From the NCBI RefSeq assembly GCF_016598775.1, contig NZ_CP066802.1, positions 2,480,001-2,544,000 of the forward strand: a DNA stretch of 64,000 bases. Direction: 5' to 3'. This document shows, in pieces, positions 1 through 8,854 of this stretch (positions are counted from its first letter, which is position 1; the number at the start of each line of letters is the position of its first letter). Position numbers and translations under genes: made by a program. The notes under the pieces were generated by a model that did not search any database, was not told the DNA's origin, and saw only the letters and a program-made list of their open reading frames with translations. This DNA is from Actinomyces weissii. Its GTDB lineage: Bacteria; Actinomycetota; Actinomycetes; Actinomycetales; Actinomycetaceae.

Positions 1-710
1 TGTACGCGGACGTGGCCCGCTTCAACCGGGTGGCCCACAACCTGGCCACCGACGTGTGGACCTACATCTCCCTGGGGTACTTCCACCAGCGGCTCAGCGC
101 CCAGGGCTCCACCGGCTCCTCCACCATGCCGCACAAGGTCAACCCGATACGTTTTGAGAACGGGGAGGCCAACCTGGAGGTCTCCTGCGCCCTGCTGGAC
201 ACGCTGGCCGCCACCCTGGTGACCTCCCGGATGCAGCGGGACCTGACAGACTCCTCCACCCAGCGCAACATCGGGGTGGCCCTGGGGCACTCGCTGGTGG
301 CCCTGGACAGTATCCGCCAGGGGCTGGCGGGCCTGGAGGTGAACCGGGCCCGGCTCCTGGAGGACCTGGACGGCGCCTGGGAGGTGCTGGCTGAGCCGGT
401 GCAGCAGGCCATGCGGGCAGCCTCCGTGGCGGGGGCCCCGGGCATGGCCGACCCCTACGAGCGGCTCAAGGAGCTCACGCGCGGCAAGAAGGTGACGGCG
501 CAGACCATGCGGGAGCTCATCCGCGGCCTGGGTATGCCCCCCGAGGTGGAGGCCCGCCTGCTGGCCCTGAGCCCCGCCACCTATACGGGCCTGGCCGCCC
601 AGCTGGTGGGGCACCTGGACCACCGGCTACCACGCCCACGGCCCGAGGCCCCCGCCAGCGGCCCTGCACCTGTCACAGCAGCACCCGGTAGCAGGCCAGC
701 CCGCACCTAG
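1..710 (+). CDS. purB: Adenylosuccinate lyase, C-terminal part
   Basis: The reading frame is open from the left edge of the window, so this is the 3' part of the gene (about 236 residues visible). It carries the fumarase/aspartase superfamily signature GSSTMPHKVNPI near residue 36 of the visible part, the loop holding the catalytic serine. The enzyme cleaves adenylosuccinate to AMP and fumarate, and SAICAR to AICAR, in cytoplasmic purine synthesis. The helical segment after the signature (NIGVALGHSLVALDSI) matches PurB rather than fumarase or argininosuccinate lyase. The Pro/Ala-rich last 25 residues look like a lineage-specific tail. The stop overlaps the stop of the convergent gene by a few bases. 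Confidence 0.93.
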   Translation, partial: YADVARFNRVAHNLATDVWTYISLGYFHQRLSAQGSTGSSTMPHKVNPIRFENGEANLEVSCALLDTLAATLVTSRMQRDLTDSSTQRNIGVALGHSLVALDSIRQGLAGLEVNRARLLEDLDGAWEVLAEPVQQAMRAASVAGAPGMADPYERLKELTRGKKVTAQTMRELIRGLGMPPEVEARLLALSPATYTGLAAQLVGHLDHRLPRPRPEAPASGPAPVTAAPGSRPART

Positions 711-1543
711 GCGAAGACGCTGAAGCCCAAGATGATCAGCAGGAGCACGATCCAGCTCAGGTAGGGCTTGATTCCCTCCCAGCCCAGGGACTGCGCGTCC
801 TTGGACACCAGCTGTACCTGTCGGCTCACCTGTGAGAGCACCTGCTCCAGGTCGTTGCTGCCTGGGCCCCCGCCCGGCCCCCGGTAGGGCAGACGGACCG
901 GCAGGCCGGGAACCTGCGGCGGCTGGGCGTAGCCGCCCTGGGCGTAGCCACCCTGGGCGGGCCCAGCGGCCCAAGGACCAGGTGACCAGGGTCCGTCGCC
1001 GGGATAAGGCTGCCCCGCCCCGTAAGCCCCCTGGGCTGGCGGGGCATAGGCCTGCGGCGGAATCTGGGGCGGCACCTGCACCGGCACAGCCTGGGGCGGC
1101 ACCTGCCCGGGCAGCGGGCCGGGGACCAGCACCGAACGAGGCACGGTGGTGCGGGAGGCGGTACGGGTGGCCGTGCGGGAAGCGGTGCGTGGCGCCGTGG
1201 TGGGGCTGGTGGTCTTGCTCGTGGTGCGGCGGGACTGCCGGTGCGCCTCGTCGCGGCGTCGCGCCCCCTCCTTGATGCGCTGGGCCCGCTCCAGGTCCGC
1301 GCGCTCCTGCACGCTGGCGGACGGGTCGACGGCGGTGCCCGCGTCCTCCTCCTGCCAGCCAGGAACCGCGTCTAGCACGGAGACGTCGTAGATCATCGAG
1401 CCCGTCAGCGGGTCCCCGAGCACCGACCCGAAGGGGGCGTCGTCGTAGTAGTCCTCGGAAGCCGTCCAGCCTGCAGGCGCCCAGGAGGTGTCCAGGACGT
1501 CGAGCGCCGGGGAGACGGGGGCGGAGGGCTGGTCAGCTGCCAT
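707..1543 (-). CDS. Hypothetical protein with Pro/Gln/Ala-rich linker and C-terminal membrane anchor
   Basis: A protein of 278 residues that I do not recognise. The first ~100 residues are acidic and soluble. A basic Ser/Thr/Arg-rich stretch follows (repeats of TTSKT and RTASRT type), then a long Pro/Gln/Gly/Tyr-rich linker. The last ~20 residues (YLSWIVLLLIILGFSVFA) form one hydrophobic helix reaching the C-terminus, which suggests a tail-anchored membrane protein facing the cytoplasm. There is no signal peptide. It is convergent with purB and shares the stop region. The basic middle part could bind nucleic acid or phospholipid, but that is a guess. Reality as a gene is supported by length, codon usage and the ATG start. 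Confidence 0.7.
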   Translation of the reverse strand: MAADQPSAPVSPALDVLDTSWAPAGWTASEDYYDDAPFGSVLGDPLTGSMIYDVSVLDAVPGWQEEDAGTAVDPSASVQERADLERAQRIKEGARRRDEAHRQSRRTTSKTTSPTTAPRTASRTATRTASRTTVPRSVLVPGPLPGQVPPQAVPVQVPPQIPPQAYAPPAQGAYGAGQPYPGDGPWSPGPWAAGPAQGGYAQGGYAQPPQVPGLPVRLPYRGPGGGPGSNDLEQVLSQVSRQVQLVSKDAQSLGWEGIKPYLSWIVLLLIILGFSVFA

Positions 1544-1597
1544 AGCACCAGCATGGCACGACGTCGAAGGCGGCAGTACCGGTACCTCTCCCCCGCC

Positions 1598-2587
1598 CTA
1601 GCGGCGGCGGGCCGCCGTGGAGCTGCGCAGCACCAGCTCGGCAGGTACCTCGGTGCTGGCGGGGGTCGGTGCCCCTAGGGCCAGGAGGGCCGCCAGCTCA
1701 CCCACCCGCGCGAAGTCCAGCCGCACCGTGGTCAGGGCGGGGGTGGTCGCTACCGCGTGCGGGTGGTCGTCCATGCCCACCACGGAGACGTCCTCCGGCA
1801 CCCGTACCCCGGCGGTCCGCAGCCCGGTCATGAGGCCGATCGCCAGGTCGTCGTTGCCGCACAGGACCGCAGTGGCTCCGGAGCGCACGGCTGGCAGGGC
1901 GGCACGCATCCCCGTCTCCGGTCCCCAGCCGGTGGCCAGGGGCGGGGGCGTGTCCAGGCCCGCACCGAGCATGACCTGCCGCCAGCCCGCCAGGCGCGGG
2001 TCCGGGTGCCCGGCCGAGGGCACCCCCAGGTAGGCGATCCGCTCGTGCCCTAGGGACAGCAGGTGCTCCACCGCCAGCACCGCCCCGGCCCGGTCGTCCA
2101 CCCAGGCCCGAGGCATCCGGCCACCGTCCATGCTGGGGTAGCCTCCGGCCACCGCCACCGGCAGGTCTCGGGGTACCTGGGGCAGCAGCTGGGCGCTGGG
2201 TGAGTCGAACTCCAGCACGACGACGCCGTCCACGCGGCCCTGGTGCGGCCCCAGGACCGAGTCGCGCCAACGGTGGGCCGCCCCGGTGAGCACCTGCACG
2301 CACAGGTCCACGTCCAGGTCCTGGCAGGCGGTCACCACCCCGGAGAGGGTCAGCCAGTAGCCGGTGCGGGCGATGTCGGTGACCAGCACCACCAGGCGGG
2401 GGCGGCCCAGGCCGGGCCGGTGGTAGCCGAGCTGCTCAGCGGCGGCGACCACCTGGGCCGCCGCCGCTGGCAGGCTGGCCGTCCCGGTAGGGGACAGGAC
2501 GCGGGAGGCGGTGGCCTTGGAGACCCCGGCCCGGGCGGCGACGGCGTCGAGGGTCGGGGGGTACCAAGGCCGTCTCACCTCAGCCAT
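1598..2587 (-). CDS. LacI-family transcriptional regulator
   Basis: Residues ~12-60 form a LacI helix-turn-helix (TLDAVAARAGVSKATASRVL), followed by a periplasmic-binding-protein-like effector domain to residue 329. The family binds palindromic operators as dimers and is released by a sugar ligand. It lies 52 bases downstream of the GH16-like gene in the same direction and faces the alpha-galactosidase/ABC importer locus, so the likely targets are the divergent promoters between 4293 and 4475, where a matching palindrome lies at 4378-4393. The ligand is unknown; an alpha-galactoside such as melibiose or raffinose would fit the neighbours. Confidence 0.9.
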   Translation of the reverse strand: MAEVRRPWYPPTLDAVAARAGVSKATASRVLSPTGTASLPAAAAQVVAAAEQLGYHRPGLGRPRLVVLVTDIARTGYWLTLSGVVTACQDLDVDLCVQVLTGAAHRWRDSVLGPHQGRVDGVVVLEFDSPSAQLLPQVPRDLPVAVAGGYPSMDGGRMPRAWVDDRAGAVLAVEHLLSLGHERIAYLGVPSAGHPDPRLAGWRQVMLGAGLDTPPPLATGWGPETGMRAALPAVRSGATAVLCGNDDLAIGLMTGLRTAGVRVPEDVSVVGMDDHPHAVATTPALTTVRLDFARVGELAALLALGAPTPASTEVPAELVLRSSTAARRR

Positions 2588-2639
2588 CTGAGTCCTTCAT
2601 GCCGCCACCCTAGCCCCCTGGCGGCCTGGGGCCCGTGAC

Positions 2640-4292
2640 CTACTGGGCGCGGGCCTTCTCCAGGTCCGCGAGGGTGCCCACGACCGTCCTGGTGGAGGTC
2701 AGGGTCTGCTGCAGGAGGACCCGCTTGCCACGCTTGAGGGCCAGGGTGTCCCGGCCGGTACCGAACCAGTCCCCTACCAGCACCTGGTCAGTGCTGCGGC
2801 CGATGCTGATGGAGGCGTAGACGGGGGCGTCCACCGTGTTCCGGTCGTAGAAGACCACCCGGCTACCGGTCCGCACCGCGTAGGTGACCTGGCCGCCTTC
2901 GCGCCAGACGCCCTTGAGGACGGTGACCCCCGGCCTGCCCCGGCTGGCGGCCACGTAGGCGGGCAGCTGCTCCTCACCGCCGGGGCCGCCGGGGCCGGGC
3001 TCAGGCTCAGGCTGCGGGTCGGGGGAGGGCACGGCCACGGGCACCAGGGTCCAGGCGGTGGAGCGCTGGCCGTGGACCAGGACGCCGTCCTCACTGGCCA
3101 CCAGGGGCAGGCCGGAGAGGCGGGAGACGATCCTGACCGCGTCGCCGTCCTTGAGCAGGTGCCAGCGGGACAGGCTGCCGGCGTCGTCGGGGCCGGTGGA
3201 GGCTCCGGCGCGCAGGACAACCTCCAGGTCCCGGTCGTGGAAGCCCAGGTAGTCCTTCTGGCTCAGGACGCTGCCGTCGGCGGCGGCCAGGACGTAGGTG
3301 AGGTCGTCCTGGCGCGTCAGCCGCCAGGTGGTGCCCTCCGCCTGGTCGCCGGGCACGAACGCAAGGGTCCCTCCCCGGGCGGCCAGACGGCGTCCGTCGG
3401 GGGCGGTCACCTGCACCTCGCCGCTGAGCTCGACGCTGGCAGGGGCGTAGGTGTAGGTGTGCACGTACTCGATGTCGAAGGAGGCGGGCAGGTGGCTGGC
3501 CCGGTGGGGCTGGCGGCTGTGGTCCTCCAGGCTGAGCACCACGTGGCGGGACATGCGGGCCAGGGAGCTGAAGCGTCCCGGCAGGCGTGCGGTGTCGATG
3601 TCCGCGTACAGGACCCGGTCGTAGTAGAGGCGCACGTGGCCCTCCCGGCGCTCGACGCCGTAGAGGTGGTAGTCCTTGGTCAGGTCGTGGTCCACGTCGT
3701 GCCGGCCGCCGTTGCCGCCCTCCCACTGCTGGACCTTGTCGTGCTCGTGGCGGTGTCCGTTCCAGGGCCACAGGTGGTGGGCCCAGTTGACGGCGCGGTC
3801 GGAGATGTTCTCCTGGACGTCGATCTCCGGGTTGGGCTCGCTCCTCAGGCGGTCCTCCCCGGTGAGGGTGGAGGACTGGAGCCACACCGCGGAGAGGACG
3901 TTGGCCGCCGAGTCCAGGCAGCGGGCCCTGACCTCCACGTAGCTGCACACGCCGGGGGTGTCGAAGCGGGACTCGACCGCCCCGAAGGTGAAGGGCTTGC
4001 CTGCCACGCGCTCCGAGCGGGCCCACAGGCGGAGCACGCCGTCGCTGACCTCCACGTTGCCGGGCTGGAAGGTGTGGTTGCTTGAGCCCGGGTACCACAG
4101 GCCCTTGCGCCAGCGGCTCTCGTCCAGGCCGGTGGTGAAGTCGTCGCTGAGGGAGTCCACGCGGGTCCAGCCCTCCAGGTCCAGACGTGTGCCCGCTGCC
4201 GCCAGGGCCTGGGGGGTCAGGGCCTCGCTGATAAGCGGTGTGCCGGTGAGGGCCGCTGCGGCCATCAGCAGGTGCCTACGGGTGACTGCCAT
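2640..4292 (-). CDS. Secreted GH16-like glycoside hydrolase with C-terminal repeat domain
   Basis: The N-terminus carries a twin-arginine-like signal (VTRRHLL then a hydrophobic run ending near AQALA), so the 550-residue product is probably exported. Residues ~35-280 look like a GH16 jelly-roll of the agarase/carrageenase type. The catalytic motif E156-I-D158-V-Q-E161 matches the family's ExDxxE nucleophile and acid/base pattern. Residues ~285-405 resemble a carbohydrate-binding or accessory beta domain. After a Pro/Glu linker (~410-430), the C-terminal ~110 residues contain DWFGTGRDTLALKRG, a motif seen in repeat domains of actinobacterial cell-wall hydrolases. The substrate is not evident: a marine polysaccharide is unlikely, so a host glycan or bacterial galactan is more plausible given the alpha-galactosidase next door. 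Confidence 0.8.
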   Translation of the reverse strand: MAVTRRHLLMAAAALTGTPLISEALTPQALAAAGTRLDLEGWTRVDSLSDDFTTGLDESRWRKGLWYPGSSNHTFQPGNVEVSDGVLRLWARSERVAGKPFTFGAVESRFDTPGVCSYVEVRARCLDSAANVLSAVWLQSSTLTGEDRLRSEPNPEIDVQENISDRAVNWAHHLWPWNGHRHEHDKVQQWEGGNGGRHDVDHDLTKDYHLYGVERREGHVRLYYDRVLYADIDTARLPGRFSSLARMSRHVVLSLEDHSRQPHRASHLPASFDIEYVHTYTYAPASVELSGEVQVTAPDGRRLAARGGTLAFVPGDQAEGTTWRLTRQDDLTYVLAAADGSVLSQKDYLGFHDRDLEVVLRAGASTGPDDAGSLSRWHLLKDGDAVRIVSRLSGLPLVASEDGVLVHGQRSTAWTLVPVAVPSPDPQPEPEPGPGGPGGEEQLPAYVAASRGRPGVTVLKGVWREGGQVTYAVRTGSRVVFYDRNTVDAPVYASISIGRSTDQVLVGDWFGTGRDTLALKRGKRVLLQQTLTSTRTVVGTLADLEKARAQ

Positions 4293-4377
4293 GTTTCACG
4301 CTCCTTTGCATGACGAACAGTTTCAAGCACACGTTAAGCCCTCACCAAGCAAAGGAACAGACCTCTGGAATAATCGC

Positions 4378-4393
4378 TGAAACCAGCGTTTCA
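4378..4393. promoter_or_regulatory. Probable LacI-family operator
   Basis: TGAAAC-CAGC-GTTTCA is a palindrome with perfect 6-bp arms. It lies between the divergent GH16-like gene and the alpha-galactosidase, 82 bases before the latter. Arms TGAAA/TTTCA are typical of LacI/GalR-family operators, and the LacI gene is adjacent. The 4-base centre is longer than the usual 2-base centre, which lowers confidence. Confidence 0.5.
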
Positions 4394-4475
4394 CAGCCGG
4401 TGGACGCAGCACCCGGACATTCCCTACCGTGCTTCCAGTCACAACCGGCAGCGCCGCCACCCCCTGGAGGTTCCC

Positions 4476-6575
4476 ATGGACGCGACCCGACCAGCACCTG
4501 AGCTAGGTGCCGCACGTCTTGGTCTCCACCCGGACCAGCCCGCCACCTTCAGCCTGGGCGGTACTACCGCACGGACCAGCGTCCCCCTGGTGGAGTGCCT
4601 GACCTTGCAGACCGGGCGGGCCTTCGTCGACCACCGCCTGACCCGGGGGGCCGCCGGGGAGGCCCTGCGCCCCACCGGCACCCAGCAGGTGGAGGGCCCC
4701 TGGCCGACCTGGGAGGTCACCCAGCAGGACCCCGCCACCGGGCTGACGGCCACCACCCGGATCAGTCGGCCCACCAATGCCTCCTGGCGCCTGACCACCA
4801 CCGTGCGCAACGACAGCACCACCCCCGTCCACCTGAGCGCGCTCAGCGCCCTGTCCGTGGCGGTCCTGCCCGGCGTTGAGGTAGGCGGCCTGGACCTGCT
4901 CACCGCCCGCTCCTCCTGGATGGCCGAGCAGCGTTGGCGCCACCAGCGCCTGGGCGAGGAGCTGGTGGACGTCGGCACCGCCGTCCACGGCCAGCCCGCC
5001 CGGGACTGCCTGCGCCTGAGCTCGCAGAGCGGATGGTCCTCCGGCGAGTGGGAGCCCACCGGTTTCGTCACCGACCCCGCCACCGGCCAGGCGGTCGGCT
5101 GGCAGGTGGAGCACAACGGCGGCTGGACCGTGGAGCTCTCCCGGCGCGGCGACCAGCTGGGCCTGGCCGTCTTCGGGCCCACGGACCTGCAGCACGGCTG
5201 GCTGCAGGAGCTGGCCCCCGGCCAGGAGCTGAGCAGCCCCGCCGCCGTGGTCGTGCTCTCGCAGGAGGGCTGGCAGGGGGCTGCCGCCGAGCTCACCACC
5301 TACCGCCGGGCCCTGCGCGCCCACCTGGCGCCCAGCACCCAGCCCGCCCCCATAGTCTTCAACGACTACATGAACACGCTCATGGCCAACCCCACCCAGG
5401 AGCGCCTGGCCACCCTGGTGCCGGCCGCCGCCCAGGCCGGGGCGGAGGTCTACTGCATCGACGACGGCTGGCACTCCGACGCCGAGGAGTGGTGGGGTGC
5501 CGTCGGCGCCTGGGAGCCCTCCACCCGCCGCTTCCCTGACGGCCTGGAAGCCACCCTGCAGCTCATCCGTGACCAGGGCATGGAGGCGGGCCTGTGGATC
5601 GAGCCGCTGGCGGTGGGTGTGCACAGCCCCCTGGCCCAGAGCCTGCCGGACAGCGCCTTCATGCAGCGCCGCGGGGTACGCCTGCGCGAGCAGGACCGCT
5701 TCCGGCTCGACCTGCGTGACCCTGCCGCCCGGGGCTACCTGGACGCCGTCGTGGACCGGATGGTCGGCTACGGCATCAGCTACCTCAAGGTGGATGACAA
5801 CTACTCCATCGGCCTGGGACCGGACGCCGGCGCCACCTCCGCCGGAGCAGGGCTGCTGGACCACTCACGGGCCTGGTCCCAGTGGCTGGCCGAGCTGCCC
5901 CGCCGCCACCCCGGCCTGGTGGTGGAGAACTGCGCCTCCGGGGCCATGACCACCGACTACAGCCTGCTGGCCCACGCCCGCCTCCAGTCCACCTCCGACC
6001 TGCAGGACCCGTTGCGCTACCCGCCTATCGCCAGCAACACGCCCCTGACGGTGCTACCAGAGCAGGCAGGCAACTGGGCCTACCCTCAGCCGGAGATGAG
6101 CACCGAGGAGATCGTCTTCACCTTGACCACCTCGCTGGCAGGGTCCTTCTACCTGGCTGGCAACCTGGACCGCATGGCCCCGGCCCAGCTGGAGCTGGTG
6201 CGCTCTGCCACGGACCTGGCCCGCAGCCTGCGTGAGGAGCTGGGATCCCAGCTGCCCTGGTGGCCGCACGACGTCGCCGGCTGGGAGCAGGAGTGGGTGG
6301 TAGCCGCCAGGCGTGCCAGCCCCACCAGCCGTGACGGTCTGCTGCTGGTGTGGCACCGCCCCGGCCCGCAGGGGTCCACGCCCCTGGAGCTGCCGGCCCT
6401 GCACGGCACCACCCTCAGCCAGGTCTTCCCCCCGCCCCGCCTGGTGCCCGCGCCCGGGCTGCACGTGGAGGCCGGGCCTGAAGGCCCCCGGATCGTCCCC
6501 GAGAGCAACACCCCGACAGCCCGGGCCTACCTGGTCCGGGACACCCAGGACCGCGACAACGGTGCCGCACGATAG
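4476..6575 (+). CDS. Alpha-galactosidase, GH36 family
   Basis: A cytoplasmic enzyme of 699 residues releasing terminal alpha-galactose from melibiose- or raffinose-type sugars. After an N-terminal beta-sandwich (~1-285), the TIM barrel begins with YMNTLMANPTQ and CIDDGWH. The nucleophile aspartate lies in YLKVDDNYS (~435-443), in place of the usual KWDxN, and the acid/base aspartate in STSDLQDP. VENCASGAM is the conserved cysteine-bearing strand. The start is chosen for the GGAGG site seven bases upstream. It leads an operon with the substrate-binding protein and two permeases (10-base gap), so imported galactosides are probably hydrolysed here. The variant nucleophile motif suggests a GH36 subgroup distinct from AgaR/RafA. 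Confidence 0.9.
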   Translation: MDATRPAPELGAARLGLHPDQPATFSLGGTTARTSVPLVECLTLQTGRAFVDHRLTRGAAGEALRPTGTQQVEGPWPTWEVTQQDPATGLTATTRISRPTNASWRLTTTVRNDSTTPVHLSALSALSVAVLPGVEVGGLDLLTARSSWMAEQRWRHQRLGEELVDVGTAVHGQPARDCLRLSSQSGWSSGEWEPTGFVTDPATGQAVGWQVEHNGGWTVELSRRGDQLGLAVFGPTDLQHGWLQELAPGQELSSPAAVVVLSQEGWQGAAAELTTYRRALRAHLAPSTQPAPIVFNDYMNTLMANPTQERLATLVPAAAQAGAEVYCIDDGWHSDAEEWWGAVGAWEPSTRRFPDGLEATLQLIRDQGMEAGLWIEPLAVGVHSPLAQSLPDSAFMQRRGVRLREQDRFRLDLRDPAARGYLDAVVDRMVGYGISYLKVDDNYSIGLGPDAGATSAGAGLLDHSRAWSQWLAELPRRHPGLVVENCASGAMTTDYSLLAHARLQSTSDLQDPLRYPPIASNTPLTVLPEQAGNWAYPQPEMSTEEIVFTLTTSLAGSFYLAGNLDRMAPAQLELVRSATDLARSLREELGSQLPWWPHDVAGWEQEWVVAARRASPTSRDGLLLVWHRPGPQGSTPLELPALHGTTLSQVFPPPRLVPAPGLHVEAGPEGPRIVPESNTPTARAYLVRDTQDRDNGAAR

Positions 6576-6585
6576 GAGAGAAACC

Positions 6586-7947
6586 ATGAACCCCCTCAAC
6601 CCAGCCAAGGGCCTGCGTACCCCCGTCACCCGCCGCGCCAGCATCTCGCTGGCCCTGGGTGCCTCCGCAGCCCTCGCCCTGGCCGCCTGCTCCGACCCGG
6701 GCACGGGCGCCAAGGACACCGCGGAGCAGAAGGCCCCCGAGGCCTGGCCTATGGCCACGGACAAGCTGGACGGCGTCAAGCTGACGATCTGGGCCGCCCA
6801 GTCCTCCAACAAGATCCCTGCCAACGTGGCCAAGGGATTTGAGGCGGCCACTGGTGCCAAGGTCGAGATCGTCACCATCCCTGACCCCTATGAGCAGGGG
6901 GTGCAGACCAAGGTCGCCACCGGAGACATGCCCGACCTGGCCATGTGGCAGCCCACCATGTCCCAGCTCACCTCCATCGGCGCCAAGGAGCGCCTGCAGG
7001 TGCTCGACGGCGCCCCCTGGGAGGCCAAGACGGTCAAGTCGGTGCTCGACGCCGGCGGCACGCTGGACGGGCACCGTTACGCCGCCTTCGTGTCCGCCCC
7101 CTCGGTCATGGGGGTCTGGTACAACAAGGAGGTCTTTGCGGCCAACGGCGTTACCGTGCCCACGAGCTTCACCGAGCTGCTGGCCGTGGCCCGCGACCTC
7201 AAGTCCAAGGGCGTCACCCCCCTGCACGAGATGGGTGGCGAGTGGTGGGCCTCCCAGTGGACGGTCCAGGCCTACCTGGCCGACGCCGCCAAGGCCGGCC
7301 TGTGGGACAAGGTCAACCAGAACCAGGACCAGTTCACCGGCAAGGACATCCAGGGCGCCATCGACCAGTACCAGGCCATGATCGAGGAGGGCCTGTACAA
7401 CGAGGACATCAAGACCGCCACCTTCGACGAGCAGGCCAAGGCCGTGCTGGAGGGCAAGGCGGCCATGGCGATCCAGGTCAACAGCCTGCTGGCCAACATG
7501 GCGGCCCAGACCGACTCCGCCACCCTGGACCAGAAGATCGGCTTCTTCCCGGTCTCCGCGACCTCTGCCACCGCCACCTCCATCCCGGAGCAGACCAACG
7601 CCGTCGTCGCCTTCAAGACCGGTGACGCCAAGCGTGAGGCTGCGGCCCGCCAGTTCCTGGTGTACTGGCTGTCTGACGGCTACGCGGACTTCGTCAAGGA
7701 CCAGAGCCTGGTGTCCATCATCGACGGCGTAGCCACCCCGGACTCGGTGCCGACGGCGGTCCAGGAGGCCTACAAGTCCCTGGACCAGTCCGTGGGCTCC
7801 ATGCAGTCCCTGGCCGTGGCCAACCCGGACCTGGCCAAGAACCTGGGGGACATGATCGCGGGCACCAAGACCGCCGCGCAGGTGGGCGAGGAGACGCAGG
7901 CACAGTTCGCCCAGCTGGCCAAGGCGATCGGCGCCAAGGGGTTCTGA
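6586..7947 (+). CDS. ABC sugar importer, substrate-binding lipoprotein
   Basis: A protein of 453 residues with a lipoprotein signal: a basic N-terminus, hydrophobic stretch and lipobox LAAC near residues 24-27, so it is anchored outside the membrane. The mature part is a family 1 extracellular solute-binding fold (KLTIWAAQSSNKIPANVAKGFEAATGAKVEIV; later GVWYNKEVFAANGV). It should deliver an oligosaccharide to the two permeases that follow. I start the gene at the ATG behind AGGAGAGAAACC rather than at in-frame upstream codons inside the alpha-galactosidase gene. No ATPase gene is in the operon, so a shared MsmK-type ATPase elsewhere must power it. Confidence 0.92.
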   Translation: MNPLNPAKGLRTPVTRRASISLALGASAALALAACSDPGTGAKDTAEQKAPEAWPMATDKLDGVKLTIWAAQSSNKIPANVAKGFEAATGAKVEIVTIPDPYEQGVQTKVATGDMPDLAMWQPTMSQLTSIGAKERLQVLDGAPWEAKTVKSVLDAGGTLDGHRYAAFVSAPSVMGVWYNKEVFAANGVTVPTSFTELLAVARDLKSKGVTPLHEMGGEWWASQWTVQAYLADAAKAGLWDKVNQNQDQFTGKDIQGAIDQYQAMIEEGLYNEDIKTATFDEQAKAVLEGKAAMAIQVNSLLANMAAQTDSATLDQKIGFFPVSATSATATSIPEQTNAVVAFKTGDAKREAAARQFLVYWLSDGYADFVKDQSLVSIIDGVATPDSVPTAVQEAYKSLDQSVGSMQSLAVANPDLAKNLGDMIAGTKTAAQVGEETQAQFAQLAKAIGAKGF

Positions 7948-7951
7948 GCCA

Positions 7952-8854
7952 ATGACTAGCAAGGAACGAACGCCGCGGGCCGGCCGGGCCGGTGCGGCGC
8001 ACCCCTGGAGCTTCGTGGTGCCGGCCTTCGCCGTGCTCGCGGTGTTCTTCCTGACCCCCACGGTCTACAACTTCGTCTACGCCTTCACGGACTGGTCCAG
8101 CTTCAAGAGCACGATCAACCCGGTGGGGCTGGAGAACTTCAAGGACCTGGCAGCCTCAGGCGCCTTGAAGCAGGCCCTGCTGGTGACCCTCGTGTACGCG
8201 GCGGGGGTGGCGGTCTTCCAGAACCTGTTCGGTCTGGGGCTGGCGCTGCTGCTGGAGCGGGACACCTGGCTCAACAAGGTGCTGCGGGTGGTCTTCTTCA
8301 TCCCGGTGATCATCTCGGCACTGGCTGCGGGCTACGTCTTCCAGGCGCTGCTCAAGCCGGAGGGGGGCCTGAACCAGCTGCTGTCCTGGCTGGCAGGCAC
8401 TCCCGTGCACACGGCCTGGCTGGGCTCGACGACCTGGACCCTGCTGGTGGTGATCCTGATCCACTCCTGGAAGTGGATGGGCATGTCCATGCTGGTGTAC
8501 CTGGCGGGGCTCAAGACGATCGACTCGCAGGTGCTGGAGGCGGCGCGGATCGACGGCGCCACCCCGTGGCAGACCCTGCTGCGGATCCGTATCCCCCTGA
8601 TCGCCCCGGCGGTCACCTTCAACGTGGCTACGGCGTTGCTGGGTTCCATGAACTCCTTCGACATCGTGCAGGCCACCACCGGTGGTGGGCCGGGCAGCTC
8701 CACCGAGCTGTTGAACCTGTTCATCTTCCGCACCTTCGGGCAGGGCCTGTACGCCCAGGCCACCACCATGAGCCTGGTGCTGTTCCTGGCGGTGGTGCTG
8801 CTGGCCTTCCCGGTGATCGGGATGCTGCGTCGTCGTGAGAGGAACATGGCATGA
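7952..8854 (+). CDS. ABC sugar importer permease (MalF type)
   Basis: A membrane protein of 300 residues with about six helices. The EAA loop that docks the ATPase is VLEAARIDGATPWQTLLRIRIP, positioned in the last third as in MalF/MsmF/UgpA. It starts four bases after the binding-protein stop and overlaps the next permease by ATGA, indicating translational coupling. With its partner it forms the channel for the sugar supplied to the alpha-galactosidase. Confidence 0.93.
   Translation: MTSKERTPRAGRAGAAHPWSFVVPAFAVLAVFFLTPTVYNFVYAFTDWSSFKSTINPVGLENFKDLAASGALKQALLVTLVYAAGVAVFQNLFGLGLALLLERDTWLNKVLRVVFFIPVIISALAAGYVFQALLKPEGGLNQLLSWLAGTPVHTAWLGSTTWTLLVVILIHSWKWMGMSMLVYLAGLKTIDSQVLEAARIDGATPWQTLLRIRIPLIAPAVTFNVATALLGSMNSFDIVQATTGGGPGSSTELLNLFIFRTFGQGLYAQATTMSLVLFLAVVLLAFPVIGMLRRRERNMA

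Noticed and set aside
3072..4085. 337-codon frame opposite the GH16-like gene
   Set aside because: Val/Gly/Ala-rich complement frame typical of high-GC DNA; the minus strand has signal peptide and catalytic motif.
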